64,000 nucleotides of DNA from Hypericum androsaemum (Eukaryota; Streptophyta; Magnoliopsida; Malpighiales; Hypericaceae): contig OZ023181.1 in the NCBI GenBank assembly GCA_963995505.1, positions 22,309,366 to 22,373,365 of the forward strand, read 5' to 3'. The notes under the pieces were generated by a model. It was not told where the DNA came from. It saw only the letters and a program-made list of their open reading frames with translations, and made no database searches. The position numbers and the translations under genes are program-made. Positions 54,419 through 64,000 of this stretch are shown here, in pieces. How positions within the stretch are numbered: position 1 is the stretch's first letter; every line of letters begins with the position of its first letter.

Positions 54419-57059
54419 CTATCCACGAAGGGATGCTCGAGGAACGGCAGGCAAACCGAATTCATCTTCAGCCTGAGAAAACAACAAGCAGAGAGAGAGA
54501 ATATTAATATGGACGACCTGAAGAAACAAATAATCCTGTAGGCATTGGTGTTGAAGAATAGACAAGAAAGACAACAGCAACTTGATAGCCATCCGTTACG
54601 TTCCCATCTATTAGCCATGTGCATTGGTGTGAGACCAAGATAAACTTAATAGACTTGAATGATCGTCACCTGTGCTCTGCCTGCTGATTGTGCAGCATGC
54701 CCAGAAGGTGCCGAAGGCAAGTTAAGCTCTGCGTCCAAATCGGGTTCCTTGTCAGGTTGCAAGTAAGAAGGTACACCGTCAGCTTCTGTGCCCATATCTG
54801 CTTCCAAAGCATCAAGTTCTGCATAACGAAATTGATAAAGATTGAGAACCACAAAACAAGATCATAACAAAAGCTGGTATTCTTTTCCCTGCATGCATGC
54901 TCTGCCTTCTCAATCCACCCAAACATAACACAAAAGGGAACACCTGAGAGGTGGGCGGTGATGTTCCTGGAAGGATACCAGAAATTGCACTCTAATCCAG
55001 CAATATGTTATTTTCTTGTGGTTTTAGCCTATCCCTTGCATGCATAACGGGAAGTCTATGGGCAAGCTAAACTCAGAAATATGCAATTGCCAATCAAGAT
55101 CTAGGTGACAATTAAACTTACCGCCCATGAGATCGTCCTCGTCAATATCATCAGGCACATTATAGCTTCTACCCAGAGTCTCTTGAATTTCACTACTCAC
55201 ATCCATCAAGTCCATCATCTCATCTTGCAAATTCTGTAAATCACAAAGAGGAAGTCCATAGAGTGTAAATGTAAGCTCTCACAAAATCTCAGGAAATACA
55301 TAATAGTGGGAAGGAAATATCAAAAGATACACACATCAATGTCTTGAATCTTCACAGTTTTCATCATTCCTTTTAACTCCTTGTTAGCGGATTTCAAAGC
55401 TGACATCTGCAACGGAAAACAAAAATTATAATGCAGAAATCCAAGTATAAGAATTCAAGATATGATTTCCTCACAATGCCTCATAGGCATAATAATTGCG
55501 AGCATAACACCAAACAGACCCCAATCTCCTAATGCTCGTAGTTCCAAACTTGCAAATGATCATCCCGTGACCTCTACCTCTACAGAGATAGCCAGAAAGT
55601 TCCACTGCGGAGTGTAGGACAATTGCTCTTCATGCACCATGAGGAGACACTTTTACTGAAAGAAATTTCCCAAAATCTAGCTTGTGCTTACAGCGGATGA
55701 CTCAATGGGTGGAGGAAAAAGGTGGCTTCGATAAAAGAAGAAAAGGGTCGTGCACTCTATACCAGAGAAACTAACTCTCGCTATGCAATCAGCTATTTAT
55801 TTTACCACCTTCACGTCACTTGCCTAACATTCCCTGATCTATTTTCAGCGAAGGATCCCCTCTGGTAGTCCTTTTAGGCTGTTAATCTTTATTTCTGTGG
55901 TGTTCTTATCAACCTTCAAATCACCATTCACATTGCCAGTATAACATCTTAGAAACAGTGGGTATGGTTCCAACATACAGTTTGTTGGGCATCTTTGAGG
56001 CCCTCAGAAGCAAATGCTACTTGATCAAGATTGAACGTCTGGTTGTAGAGCATATCACGCTGCTCCTCATACCTGCAGTTAATTGAAGATACGGAGGAGT
56101 TAATGGAAGCAAAGACGTGTTCGAAACCATAGGTTCCAAAACAACGACATTTCCATGGTCAGGAATACACAGATTTATGAACTACCAAAAAGCATTAAAA
56201 ACATCAATTCGTGGCGAAGTAACGCAGCCATAACGGAGCAGCAGTAGAAGATGAGACCTACATTCTCTTTTGCTTAAGAACCCTCATAGCCCGAGCTTTG
56301 ACAGCTTCTTGAGCAGGACCAGGCCGAGTTCTCTTGATTTGTTCCTTGTACTTGCTAAGTTCCACATCAAGCTTCTTGATCTTGTCTTCAACGGAGTCAC
56401 CCCGTTTATTAATCTAATCAAGCGCAATGCAAATTCAGGTTACTTAACTAAAGATAAAACCAGAACAACAGGATAAGTCAAAATTGAAAAGATAGCAACA
56501 GTCCTTCCCAAAGCTTCCATCTCTATCAAACTTTTCCCATTGACAATGAGTTGACCAACCAACCAACCAGCCAGATGGGGAGCCCCCGGTGCAACAGTAA
56601 ATTGCTCCGCTATGACCCATTGATCACGGGTTCAAGGCACGAAAGCAGCTCGTTTGCCAGTTAATGAGCTTGCCAATCCTTTACACAACAACTCTACAAT
56701 GCATTGTAAAGAACATGAACCCTCCTCCATGCCTACTTTAGATCCTGGACTTGAACAAGAACAACCTTCTTAACTAAAACCTAAGAGCTGTCCTCAAGTC
56801 CTCCTCTCATTCAACTCCCCAAGCTTCAAACTTTCCGTCAAAGGGTCCCTAAATCAACAACCAAGCTCGAATTTTGACACCGGCAATAACCGCAACAAGC
56901 AATTCACAACAAAACCCAGAAGAAAAAACCAAAAAAAATTCTCATATCATACTAATTGAAAAACAGAGAGCGATAGAGAGAGGAGGGTACCCGATCGGAG
57001 GCGTCTTGAATTGAAGGAGGAGGCTCCTTGTCTTTCTTAGCGCCGAAGATTTTCTTCAT
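54419..57059 (-). CDS. VPS60: ESCRT-III-associated protein VPS60/CHMP5
   Basis: SNF7-family protein of the endosomal sorting machinery; VPS60 binds LIP5/VTA1 and helps regulate the SKD1/VPS4 ATPase that disassembles ESCRT-III. Seven exons on the minus strand: 56991-57059, 56262-56413, 55979-56072, 55335-55406, 55122-55233, 54670-54818, 54419-54472; 233 aa, near the Arabidopsis length. The basic N terminus (MKKIFGAKKDKEPPPSIQDA) and helices 1-2 (DKIKKLDVELSKYKEQIKR, ARAMRVLKQKRMYEEQRD) make the SNF7 core. An acidic C-terminal half follows (DDIDEDDLMGGELDALEADM, PDLDAELNLP), as in the MIM region. Exon 1 carries only 23 codons. Intron 1 contains a SINE-like sequence and the leader a (GA)n run on the coding strand. 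Confidence 0.95.
56578..56720. repeat. SINE-like (Au-type, tRNA-related) sequence in VPS60 intron 1
   Basis: GAGCCCCCGGTGCAACAGTA, AATTGCTCCGCTATGACCCA and TGATCACGGGTTCAAGGC resemble, in that order, the body of plant Au-type SINEs (gtgcaa-ggtaa-ttgctcc-tgtgacc-ggtcacgggttcgag). The final part holds an RNA polymerase III B-box-like GGGTTCAAGGC. It is diverged and I see no clean ends, so the limits are approximate. Confidence 0.5.
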
Positions 57060-57065
57060 CTTCTC

Positions 57066-57070
<5 letters not shown>

Positions 57071-57102
<32 letters not shown>
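57071..57102. repeat. (CT)n tract in VPS60 leader
   Basis: Sixteen CT units directly upstream (12 bp) of the VPS60 start codon; reads (GA)n on the coding strand. Confidence 0.95.
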
Positions 57103-57104
<2 letters not shown>

Positions 57105-57598
57105 CTTCCTCTACCTTCTCCGCTCTTCCTCTTCTTCTTATTTTATAATTATTTTCTCCGGTATACTTTACGCGTTGAAGAAGTTGCTTATAGGATTCTT
57201 CTCCTCCGCCTGAAATTCCCCCTTTCTTTATCTGATTTAGAGCTTATAATTTCGATTAAGCAACTCCGAAGTTTCTCGGCTGTTTTTCTGTTATTGTCTT
57301 CTTTTTTATATATATTTTAATTTGTGTACTTTGATGGGGTCTTGGCTCTTCACTGTTTGGTTCCCTTTTTGAGGGAAAAAATGACGGCATTTCCAAAAAT
57401 TATTCTCACGTCCCCCGTGTTTGATTTTATTATACTTTCGGGTCCCTCGCTGATGTCATCAACTCTCTTTTTAATTTTTGTCATTGAAATGATAAAAATA
57501 CCCTTAAAAGAAAAAGTCCTCCCCTTCCCTCTTGATCGTTCGATGAAAAAGCTAAGTTCCGATGCCGGCGACACAACCTAATCTCCCTCATTGACTCA

Positions 57599-57815
57599 AT
57601 GAATCCCGTCATCCCTGAAGCCTTCAGCGCCTTGACCGTCTCCTCGATGGGATACTTGGGGATGCAGAAGAACCCAGGCGGCAAGACCATCGAAGGCGAC
57701 CTCGAGGAGGCCCTCTACCTCTCCGACGTTATCCCTAACCACGACTGTGGGCCCCCAAGCGCTACGACTGGGCCCGCTCTGCCCGTACTGTCAAGGGCGT
57801 TAGCACCCTTTTACC
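57599..57815 (+). pseudogene. captured fragment resembling tRNA pseudouridine synthase (TruA/PUS1 family)
   Basis: The plus strand reads GYLGMQKNPGGKTIEGDLEE and ALYLSDVIPNHDCG, then after a frameshift near 57750 PKRYDWARSARTVKGVS. This order matches the plant PUS1-like consensus around the active site as I know it (GYQGMQKNPGAKTIEGxLEE ... YxWARSARTDKGVS). The catalytic aspartate of RTDKG is valine here (GTC at 57790-57792). With the frameshift this marks a dead fragment. Probably one or two exons of a host gene. Confidence 0.75.
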
Positions 57816-58013
57816 ATCCCTCCAGTCTGTAACCTCGATCTAAAGCTCCCAGGTAAATCTGTAACCCCGATCTGAAGCTCCCAGGTTAATATCGCTCCCT
57901 TCCATCCTGGTCGTTGATGTCAAGATTTGAAGCCAGCGATTTGGTGTTTTCCATTGTCTTTGATGTTGAGATGGGTGTCGTTCCTCTCTTCGAGGCCGCT
58001 CCCGGCCACCGGT

Positions 58014-58106
58014 GTCGAGAACCTTGGGGTCGAGGAGAGGGTCTTATCTGCCACGGGGCCAGCATTCCTCGCTTCCATCATCATCAATCCTCTCGACGTC
58101 ATTAAG
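58014..58106 (+). pseudogene. captured fragment resembling a mitochondrial carrier (MTM1-like)
   Basis: The frame reads ENLGVEERVLSATGPAFLAS and IIINPLDVIK. PxDxxK (here PLDVIK) is the signature of the first mitochondrial-carrier repeat, and LGxxERxLSAxGxAFLxAxxxNPLDV is the pattern of MTM1-type carriers. The frame runs on only to unrelated sequence. No intact carrier is present. Confidence 0.62.
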
Positions 58107-58529
58107 GCATGGGCATCGACGCCAAGGGAGGTTGAGGAGACGACCCCGTCAGGGATCGATGGGAACCCTAATCAGGACCGGAGACCACCATCAATGGAGA
58201 AGCAACCAGGGAGAGGATTCCGACGAGGATTTGTCATCGTTGGTGAGTGAGTCGAAGGAACAGCTGCAATAATTTATTTTTTAAGGATATTTTAGTTATT
58301 TCAATAACAAAAATAAAAAAAGAGTTGATGACGGCAGTCAGAGACCCAAACGTATAATAAAATTAAAGACGGGGATGAGAGAATAATTTTTAAAATACGG
58401 AGGATAAAATCGTCGATTTAGTCAAATCCGAGAGATACCACAGTAATTTGCCCAAAAAATGAATTAAGATTTTTTTTAAGGGAAAAGATGAATTAACATT
58501 GACCCCTAGAAGATTAGTTAAAAGATAAA

Positions 58530-59219
58530 GAAAAAAGTCTACTTTAGTACCCTGTGGTATCGCCCAAAATCACTTTAGTACCCTGTGGTAAAAAACTGAC
58601 CAATCGAGTCATACTTATTCCAATTAATATCAAAAAGGGCCTCGGGCAGCTGCCCGGAGCTGCCCGGAGCCGCCCGGACCCTGCCCGGGCTACGTGGCCA
58701 GCCACGTCACCAAATTTTGATGACGTGGCGCCACGTGGAGAGGAGGAGGACGCGGGGAGGAGGAGGAGGAGGAGGAGGAGGACGCAGAGAGGAGGAGGAG
58801 GAGGAGGAGGACGCGGAGGAGGAGGAGGAGGAGGAGGAGGAGGAGGAGGATGCGGAGAGGATGAGGAGGACGCGGAGGAGGAGGAGGAGGAGGAGGAGGA
58901 CGCGGAGAGGAGGAGGAGGAGGAGGAGGACGCGGAGAGGAGGAGGAGGACGCAGAGAGGAGGAGGAGTAGGAGGACGCGGAGGTGGAGGAGGAGGAGGAG
59001 GAGGAGGAGGAGATGGATGTCCGCGTGGCGCCACGTCATCAAGTTTTGGTGACGTGGCTGGCCACGTAGCCCTGGCAGGGTTCGGGCAGGTCTGGGCAGC
59101 TGCCCGAGGCCCTTTTTGATGTTAATTGGAATAAGTATGACTCGATTGGTCGGTTTTTTACCATAGGGTACTAAAGTGATTTTGGGCGATACCATAGGGT
59201 ACTAAAGTGGACTTTTCTC
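58530..59219. mobile_element. MULE-like element with about 200-bp inverted repeats and 9-bp target duplication
   Basis: 690 bp flanked by AAAGATAAA (58521-58529, 59220-59228). Terminal inverted repeats 58530-58735 and about 59022-59219 are near-identical; differences seen are mainly single bases plus one 20-bp repeat unit present only on the left. Each arm contains a doubled motif CACTTTAGTACCCTGTGGTA and a G/C-rich inner part with CGGGCAGCTGCCCG and TGGCGCCACGT. Between the arms is a purine-rich minisatellite. No transposase is encoded, so it would have to move with outside help. Confidence 0.88.
58739..59018. repeat. purine-rich (GGA)n / GGACGCGGAGA minisatellite
   Basis: About 280 bp of GAGGAGGAGG interspersed with GACGCGGAGAGG units, almost all purine on the plus strand. 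It makes long accidental open frames on both strands (Arg/Glu-rich one way, Leu/Ser/Pro-rich the other) that are not genes. It may form triplex DNA. Confidence 0.95.
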
Positions 59220-59652
59220 AAAGATAAAATATATATTTATAATGATCATGACATGTCAAACGTGTATAAATACAAATTTGATATGATCTAAAATAGAAAA
59301 AATATTTTTCCAAAAATAAAATAAAATAGAGAAAATAAACCGTGCAAAAAGTAAAATAGAGAAAGTAAACCATGTAAAATCCGTGAACATGTTAAATATA
59401 TTAAGTTATATAGGCACTCACCATACTAAAACTATCCCACTAATGGGACGGCAATTGTGTAGCGGAAGTACTCTCCAAGCATGCTCTGAAAATTTTGTAT
59501 GATTATACTGTTTTTGGTGTACCATTTGGTTCTTGTCGTGAGGTTTATTTAGATGACTTGTGAGGAGTGAGCCTTCCTCGCTATACTCGCATGGTCAATG
59601 ATGAGCTGAGAGGATTAGACCTAGCGATAGGGATGGCAGAAATACCCATATC

Positions 59653-60913
59653 CAGGGGCGGAGCCAGAAAATTTAGGGAGTGGGGGCGCAATATAATTTT
59701 TTTCAAAAAGTTTAACGTATGTAATTACAACATTTATAATTGTCCTCTACGATTACTCATGCGTTAAAATCACTCTGTAATAGCTACATTGTCAATACAA
59801 TCAAATACGTCTTTCTCGGTATATGTAACTAAACAATCATCTAACTTTCGATCTCCCATCTTGTTGCGAAGACGATTCTTCAAAATATTCATGGCAGAAA
59901 AGGTTCTCTTAACACTTGCAGTCGCAACCGGCAATATCAAAGCTAATTTCAGAAGCCGAAATATCATAGGATAAATGAGATCTCTTGTGTTTGCACCAAC
60001 TTCTGAGCCAAAATATCGAACCTCTTTATATCATAAAATTTATCATTAGATCTCATGTGAGCAACATAATTATCCAACTGACTATCCAGTGTCAAGATAT
60101 CCAATGACAAAATGTCACATGGATAAAATTTAGTTAGACCAAGCAATTTTTTCTTATGAAAAGTAGCAAATGATTCATCCGGACTCAAACATGTCACACC
60201 AAGAAGTAATTCAGTATTGATCTCAGTAAACCGACTATTTAATTCCCGAAGCTGCATATCTATAATTTGCATAGAAAATATCAACTTGATAATGGTGCAG
60301 ATTAGTAACCTGAAAATTTTTGCGCCAAGATCTTCTACTTGGCTGAAACATATGTTCCATATGTGGAACAATAATCTCTCGTTCTGTGCAAAATATTGAA
60401 GCTTCTAATAGCAAAGAAGTTCACCATGTATCTCTTAAATCTTGCAACTTTTTTTTGACACTTGTACTAGTGTCATGGCTCCAACAATATTTTGATTCTT
60501 TCGTTGTAAAATTTGTGATAATTCATTGGTGATTCCTAATATGCTCTTCATAAGATGAAAACTGAATATAAAGTCAAATGATTGAAGTGACTCCAATAGA
60601 GAATTAGATTAAACTCGTTGAATTGACTAATTATTTATGGTAGGTAGGTACTATTTTTTAATTTTTTTAGTTGATTGCTTTATTATTTATGGTAGTACAG
60701 TTAGACTAATTAAGATCTTATAATATATATTAAAGGATTAAAGAATGCCTAATTTTTTTTAAGATTTGGTTTCAATTTTTAGGTTGATTAATTTTTTAGT
60801 GGGGTCAATTTCGAATTTTAGTGGGGACATACATTAAAAAATATACCTAGTTATCAAAAAAAATTTAAGTGAGGTCAATTGCCCCCACAATGTTAAAGGT
60901 GGCTCCGCCCCTG
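59653..60913 (-). mobile_element. internally deleted hAT transposon
   Basis: 1261 bp with 14-bp terminal inverted repeats CAGGGGCGGAGCCA (59653) and TGGCTCCGCCCCTG (60900-60913), flanked by the perfect 8-bp duplication CCCATATC (59645-59652, 60914-60921). Both features are diagnostic of hAT. The minus strand keeps part of a transposase C terminus. About 1.3 kb is much shorter than an autonomous hAT, so most of the transposase gene is deleted. Confidence 0.95.
59770..60371 (-). pseudogene. hAT transposase C-terminal remnant
   Basis: 59967 to 59770 reads LILPVATASVKRTFSAMNIL and KNRLRNKMGDRKLDDCLVTY, the hAT C-terminal dimerisation domain. 60371 to 59964 in another frame gives the preceding MQLRELNSRFTEINTELLLG and SLDILTLDSQLDNYVAHM. 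A stop and frame change separate the two. The N-terminal zinc-finger and catalytic parts are absent. Confidence 0.88.
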
Positions 60914-60921
60914 CCCATATC

Positions 60922-61362
60922 CTGAAGGTCGGACCCTACCCTTACCCTACGGGTCTAGGGTAGGTTATGAATATGGGTCCATGTTTAGAGGGGATCCCAA
61001 CACCGAGGCCAATATGTTTTCACCTGATTATGGTTAGGTTGTTATGACTGATGTATCTGTACTTTTATTTCGTATCTATATAGGAGCATGATCCCACCAT
61101 TTCCAAAAAAAAAATATCCCACTAATTGGTGAAGGATGCAAATATTGCAATATTCTGGAAAGTTGACATTATTGAAACCTCTAGGAATGGGAATTCTGCT
61201 ACATCAGGCTAAGAAGTTGTTCTCCAAATCCAAGCAACCATCACAACATATTATCATTTTAACTTATTATCCATCATTATTGGAACCGACCTAACTTGCT
61301 TGCTAGATAATCATAGGCACGACCCTTAAACATTAAACAAATATGAAGGCTACATGTCACGT
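60922..61362. other. flank of hAT element and downstream side of the oxidoreductase gene
   Basis: 60922-61080 continues a sequence with ACCCTACCC/GGGTAGG symmetry in which the hAT is inserted, perhaps an older repeat. The rest is AT-rich and includes the expected 3' UTR of the minus-strand gene. No gene seen. Confidence 0.4.
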
Positions 61363-63076
61363 TCAAGAAGAGCTTAGGCCAAGTTGCTTCCTTGTCTTCC
61401 CAACAAACAGGTCTCCTGACTTGATCTTGCCCGGAATCCATCCAGAAAGAGTGACACACATTATTTGAGCCACTGCTTCTCTCCTTCCAAGCGACACAAT
61501 TGCCATGGCTGAACCGGGCTTGTAAGTTGCCAACTTGCTCTCAGTTCCTGAAAACAAGAGCTTCAGGTTTTTGGCTACTACTGCGGCATGGTTGTGTGCT
61601 AAATACCCTTGTTTGATTTCCTGCATCAGCACCAAACCTGGTCAGAGTTGTGTTGTGCAAACTGAATTGATTTCAAGCATGGCAGTCAGATTAAGTTTGG
61701 TTCCGCTGAACCACTCCAATCAGGAACTTCGCAGATACGTATTCGATTTGAAAGATATTAGACCATATTGCATTTTCTCAATCCATGCTGGTGCCTTAAT
61801 TTCTTTCGGTTAACAGTTGGTGTCTTCAGTGCTACATTCATAATTCTGCATTTCTGCACTGTGGAGATGCAAATTATTGACATTTAGAACTATACAATCC
61901 GGTTTGCTAGCATCTTTTTCTAGCCAACTTTTAACTTGTAAGTGTTTGATTCTTGAGGTCAGATTGGACTTGTGGCATTTTATCAAGTTCAAAGATATTA
62001 AGTGTTAACAAAGAGGCAATAACCTCAGCCAAGGAATTGCAAAGGGGGAAGATTAAGCAGACTCACAGGGATGTCGGTGATGTCTCCTATTGCAAAGATA
62101 TTCTGCTGACCTCTGACTCTCAGGTTCTCATCAACCATGAGTGCCCCTTTCATATTCAAGCTATCCCGCAAAATCGATTCTCTGAGCCAAGAAGACCCCA
62201 TTGGCTTCCCCGTGCACACGAAATGGCAATCCACTTCGATCACTTCTCCTCCGCTTGTTTGAAAAATGCCATTGGATAAGCTCTCCATGTTAATACTTTG
62301 ATTCAAGATAACTTCAACTTTCTTTGAAGTTAACCAATCTAGCGCCTTTGTTGAGGCCTTAACACCAATGAACTCCAGTAACCTTGGTCCACGATGCACT
62401 AATTTGATCCTCTTTTCTGGGAAATCTACTGCAATTTCCCCTGCGAGCTCCACAGCCGTGGGGCCACCTCCGATGATCAACACTGAATTGGAAGATTTTA
62501 GCTTCTCATACTCTGCAATAAGAGAACAGCATTTGAGTGCAGTAAGGTATGACATGTTGATGTTCATATGAAAACAGTAAATTCCGAGGGAACTAGAGGA
62601 AATGGTTCTCTGATAGAGCGAATGCCAAACCCTGGTATGTGAAGGCCAAGACTACATGATACCACATATTAATCAGTCTAGACAACTTTGTCAATTAACC
62701 GAGATATAAAAAGGTCGAAACCTCTTGGTACTTCTGACACCTTCAAAATTGTACAAAACTTCAGAGAATACAGTTCTTAGATATCAAACATAACAATGCC
62801 GAGTCCTCTAAGTACCTACCTTCCTTGAAGTTGTTGAGCCTCGCAGTTCTGTATTCAGGGACGGACTCGAGGTGGCCGGTGGCAATAACAAGAAAATCAC
62901 ATGGGAACACACTGCCATCTGCAGTAAAAACTTCTATAGTTGAAACATTGATTGCTGCAGATACACAGATCTTCACTCTGGGGAGGTAATCTCTGTGATT
63001 AACTAGCAATCTCTCTGCAAACGATGGCTCCACTATTGCCCTCAAGCATCCCCATGTAATCTCAAAGTACTCCTTC
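61363..63076 (-). CDS. AIFM2/FSP1-like FAD/NAD(P) oxidoreductase, 3' part (first exon outside window)
   Basis: Pyridine-nucleotide-disulfide oxidoreductase of the AIF-homolog type; animal FSP1 reduces quinones with NAD(P)H at membranes, and the plant role is less clear. Three exons are visible on the minus strand: 62820-63076, 62067-62512, 61363-61620, about 320 residues. They show DFLVIATGH (FAD-domain motif), then the NAD(P)-binding Rossmann LIIGGGPTAVELAGEI, FPEKRIKLVHRGPRLL, FVCTGKPMGSSWL, and GDITDIP (flavin-contacting), followed by GYLAHNHAAVVAKNL and a C-terminal part ending KQLGLSSS. The N-terminal dinucleotide-binding GxGxxG is missing because no start exon is found between 63077 and 64000, so it must lie further right. 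Confidence 0.92.
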
Positions 63077-64000
63077 CTGAAAGTTGAGCTCAATTGTTAA
63101 CCAATTTACTCGCATAAGAGAAACAGGAGGTCCAAACTGTTCTATGCACATACAAGATGCTACTGCAAAGGATTTCCTACACCATTCCAGTTAGTCTTAA
63201 AAATAAGAGTCAGCTGCAAACTGTTGAGGCTGCATACGCGAGTCGGAGGGTTAGTAAAGATATAGGCAAGGATGCCCTTAAAGCCTGACTCAAGTGGCAA
63301 AATTGAGAAGAGATTTAATATTGCAATCTGGGATCAGCGTTCAACCCCTGGAAAAATGAGAAACAACATTTAGGCAGAGAATCTCTTGAACCAGATCGAA
63401 GTCCAAGAATGCCCGCAATCCTACCTTCATTACTTTAACAGACCTAATCATTTATTTTACACCACTGACTCGACCGTCTTAACTCCATTTGAACTCTAAA
63501 AATTGAATGTGAAAGCCCCTACCAACCAAATATCCGTCAGGCAAACCATAAAGACGGCATAACTCTCTTTATCGAGTTTTAACGCAAATGCATTAGCATT
63601 TTCGGACAAGTCATTCATTACCCTACGCATTTGGTAGTTCGAAAAAGTAATTTCCAGATCCCACCATGATAAACAAGGACAAAGACAGCACCTTTACAAA
63701 AACCCACCAAAACCCTGCAGATTCATCATCTGGGTTGCCACCAAGTATCCCATGCCCCGAACAAGTCATTACCCTACGCATTTGGTAGGGTCAAAAAAGT
63801 AATTTCCAGATCCCACCATGATAAACAAGGACAAAGACTGCACCTTTACAAAAACCCACCAAAAACCCTGCACATTCTTCATCTGGGTTGCTACCAATTA
63901 CCCCAAACGAACATAAAACACACACATGAAGAGTCGTCCCTAAATAAGGTCCAACAATGCTCAGACTATATCAGAGATTTAAAAAAAAACCACAACCCAA
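63077..64000 (-). other. intron 1 of the oxidoreductase gene (open at right edge)
   Basis: No coding exon with a GGGVAG-type motif is present up to the edge, so the region is read as intron, beginning on its right outside the window. It contains a tandem duplication (63606-63900). Confidence 0.5.
63606..63900. repeat. tandem duplication of about 145 bp
   Basis: Two copies, about 63606-63754 and 63760-63900, share ACAAGTCATT, ACCCTACGCATTTGGTAG, AAAAGTAATTTCCAGATCCC and ACCATGATAAACAAGGACAA in order and end CATCTGGGTTGC(C/T)ACCAA. A handful of differences and small gaps separate them. Confidence 0.9.

Larger units (their letters stand above)
57385..58453. mobile_element. Pack-MULE-like element carrying two gene fragments
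   Basis: 1069 bp between two copies of AAAAAATGA (57376-57384, 58454-58462), a 9-bp target duplication as made by Mutator-like transposases. The ends are long inverted repeats: 57396-57514 pairs with about 58278-58397, with blocks AAAAATTATTCTC, TTTTATTATAC, GGGTC, GTCATCAACTCT and TTTTTGT(C/T)ATTGAAAT. The right arm extends to GGGCAAATTAC (read inward) at 58453, while the left arm seems to have lost about 50 bp near its tip. No transposase is encoded. The interior (57515-58262) is GC-rich with two fragments that look derived from cellular genes, listed separately. Confidence 0.82.

Noticed and set aside
58554..59195. Open frames of 110-160 codons on both strands
   Set aside because: They are products of the GGA-rich minisatellite and of the inverted repeats, with extreme low-complexity composition; not genes.
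1..64000. CRISPR array, rRNA, bacterial operon or phage structure
   Set aside because: Gene structures are eukaryotic throughout; spaced repeats seen are tandem duplications, LTRs or transposon ends.

Overview
The window is nuclear DNA of a flowering plant, most likely a eudicot; the species cannot be fixed from the sequence. The signs are intron-rich genes with GT-AG junctions, plant-type families (SERAT3-type serine acetyltransferase, P-class PPR protein, GT14/BC10-like glycosyltransferase, VPS60, farnesylated J-protein), Ty1/copia retrotransposons, hAT and MULE-like DNA elements, and AT-rich intergenic DNA with (GA)n/(CT)n tracts near gene starts. There are no bacterial operons, CRISPR arrays, rRNA genes or credible tRNA genes.

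Layout. 1-5038: minus-strand Ty1/copia element with one LTR in view and three premature stops in pol. 5343-5910: non-autonomous hAT element with an 8-bp target duplication. 6224-8874 (+): serine acetyltransferase, 10 exons. 10130-17062 (+): GRIP-domain golgin, 21 exons. 18702-20921 (+): eIF3j. 22024-23986 (-): type I DnaJ (J2/J3-like). 27670-30117 (-): intronless PPR protein with a recent 126-bp internal duplication. 30853-38405: a three-level nest, in which an old minus-strand copia element was entered by a younger plus-strand copia element, whose 3' LTR was entered by a small inverted-repeat element. 39151-39343: lone MULE-like terminus. 41588-42637 (+): GT14 glycosyltransferase. 46972-49006 (+): TIM22-like translocase subunit. 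51819-53706 (+): bZIP-like protein with a shortened basic region. 54419-57059 (-): VPS60/CHMP5 ESCRT-III protein with a SINE-like sequence in intron 1. 57385-58453: Pack-MULE-like element with a 9-bp target duplication, carrying fragments resembling two unrelated genes (tRNA pseudouridine synthase and an MTM1-like mitochondrial carrier). 58530-59219: MULE-like element of about 200-bp terminal inverted repeats around a purine-rich minisatellite, with a 9-bp target duplication. 59653-60913: internally deleted hAT element with an 8-bp target duplication. 61363-63076 (-): 3' part of an AIFM2/FSP1-like FAD/NAD(P) oxidoreductase whose first exon lies beyond the right edge.

The host genes are unrelated housekeeping or trafficking genes and do not form a pathway; each is its own transcription unit. 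Exon boundaries were set by hand by requiring GT/AG junctions and an unbroken reading frame; all complete models close in frame. Their lengths (356, 779, 222, 420, 815, 349, 181, 295 and 233 aa) are in the range I recall for the families. The novel interest lies in the mobile DNA, in two duplicated splice acceptors (GRIP and eIF3j) and in the PPR duplication, not in a new multigene system.
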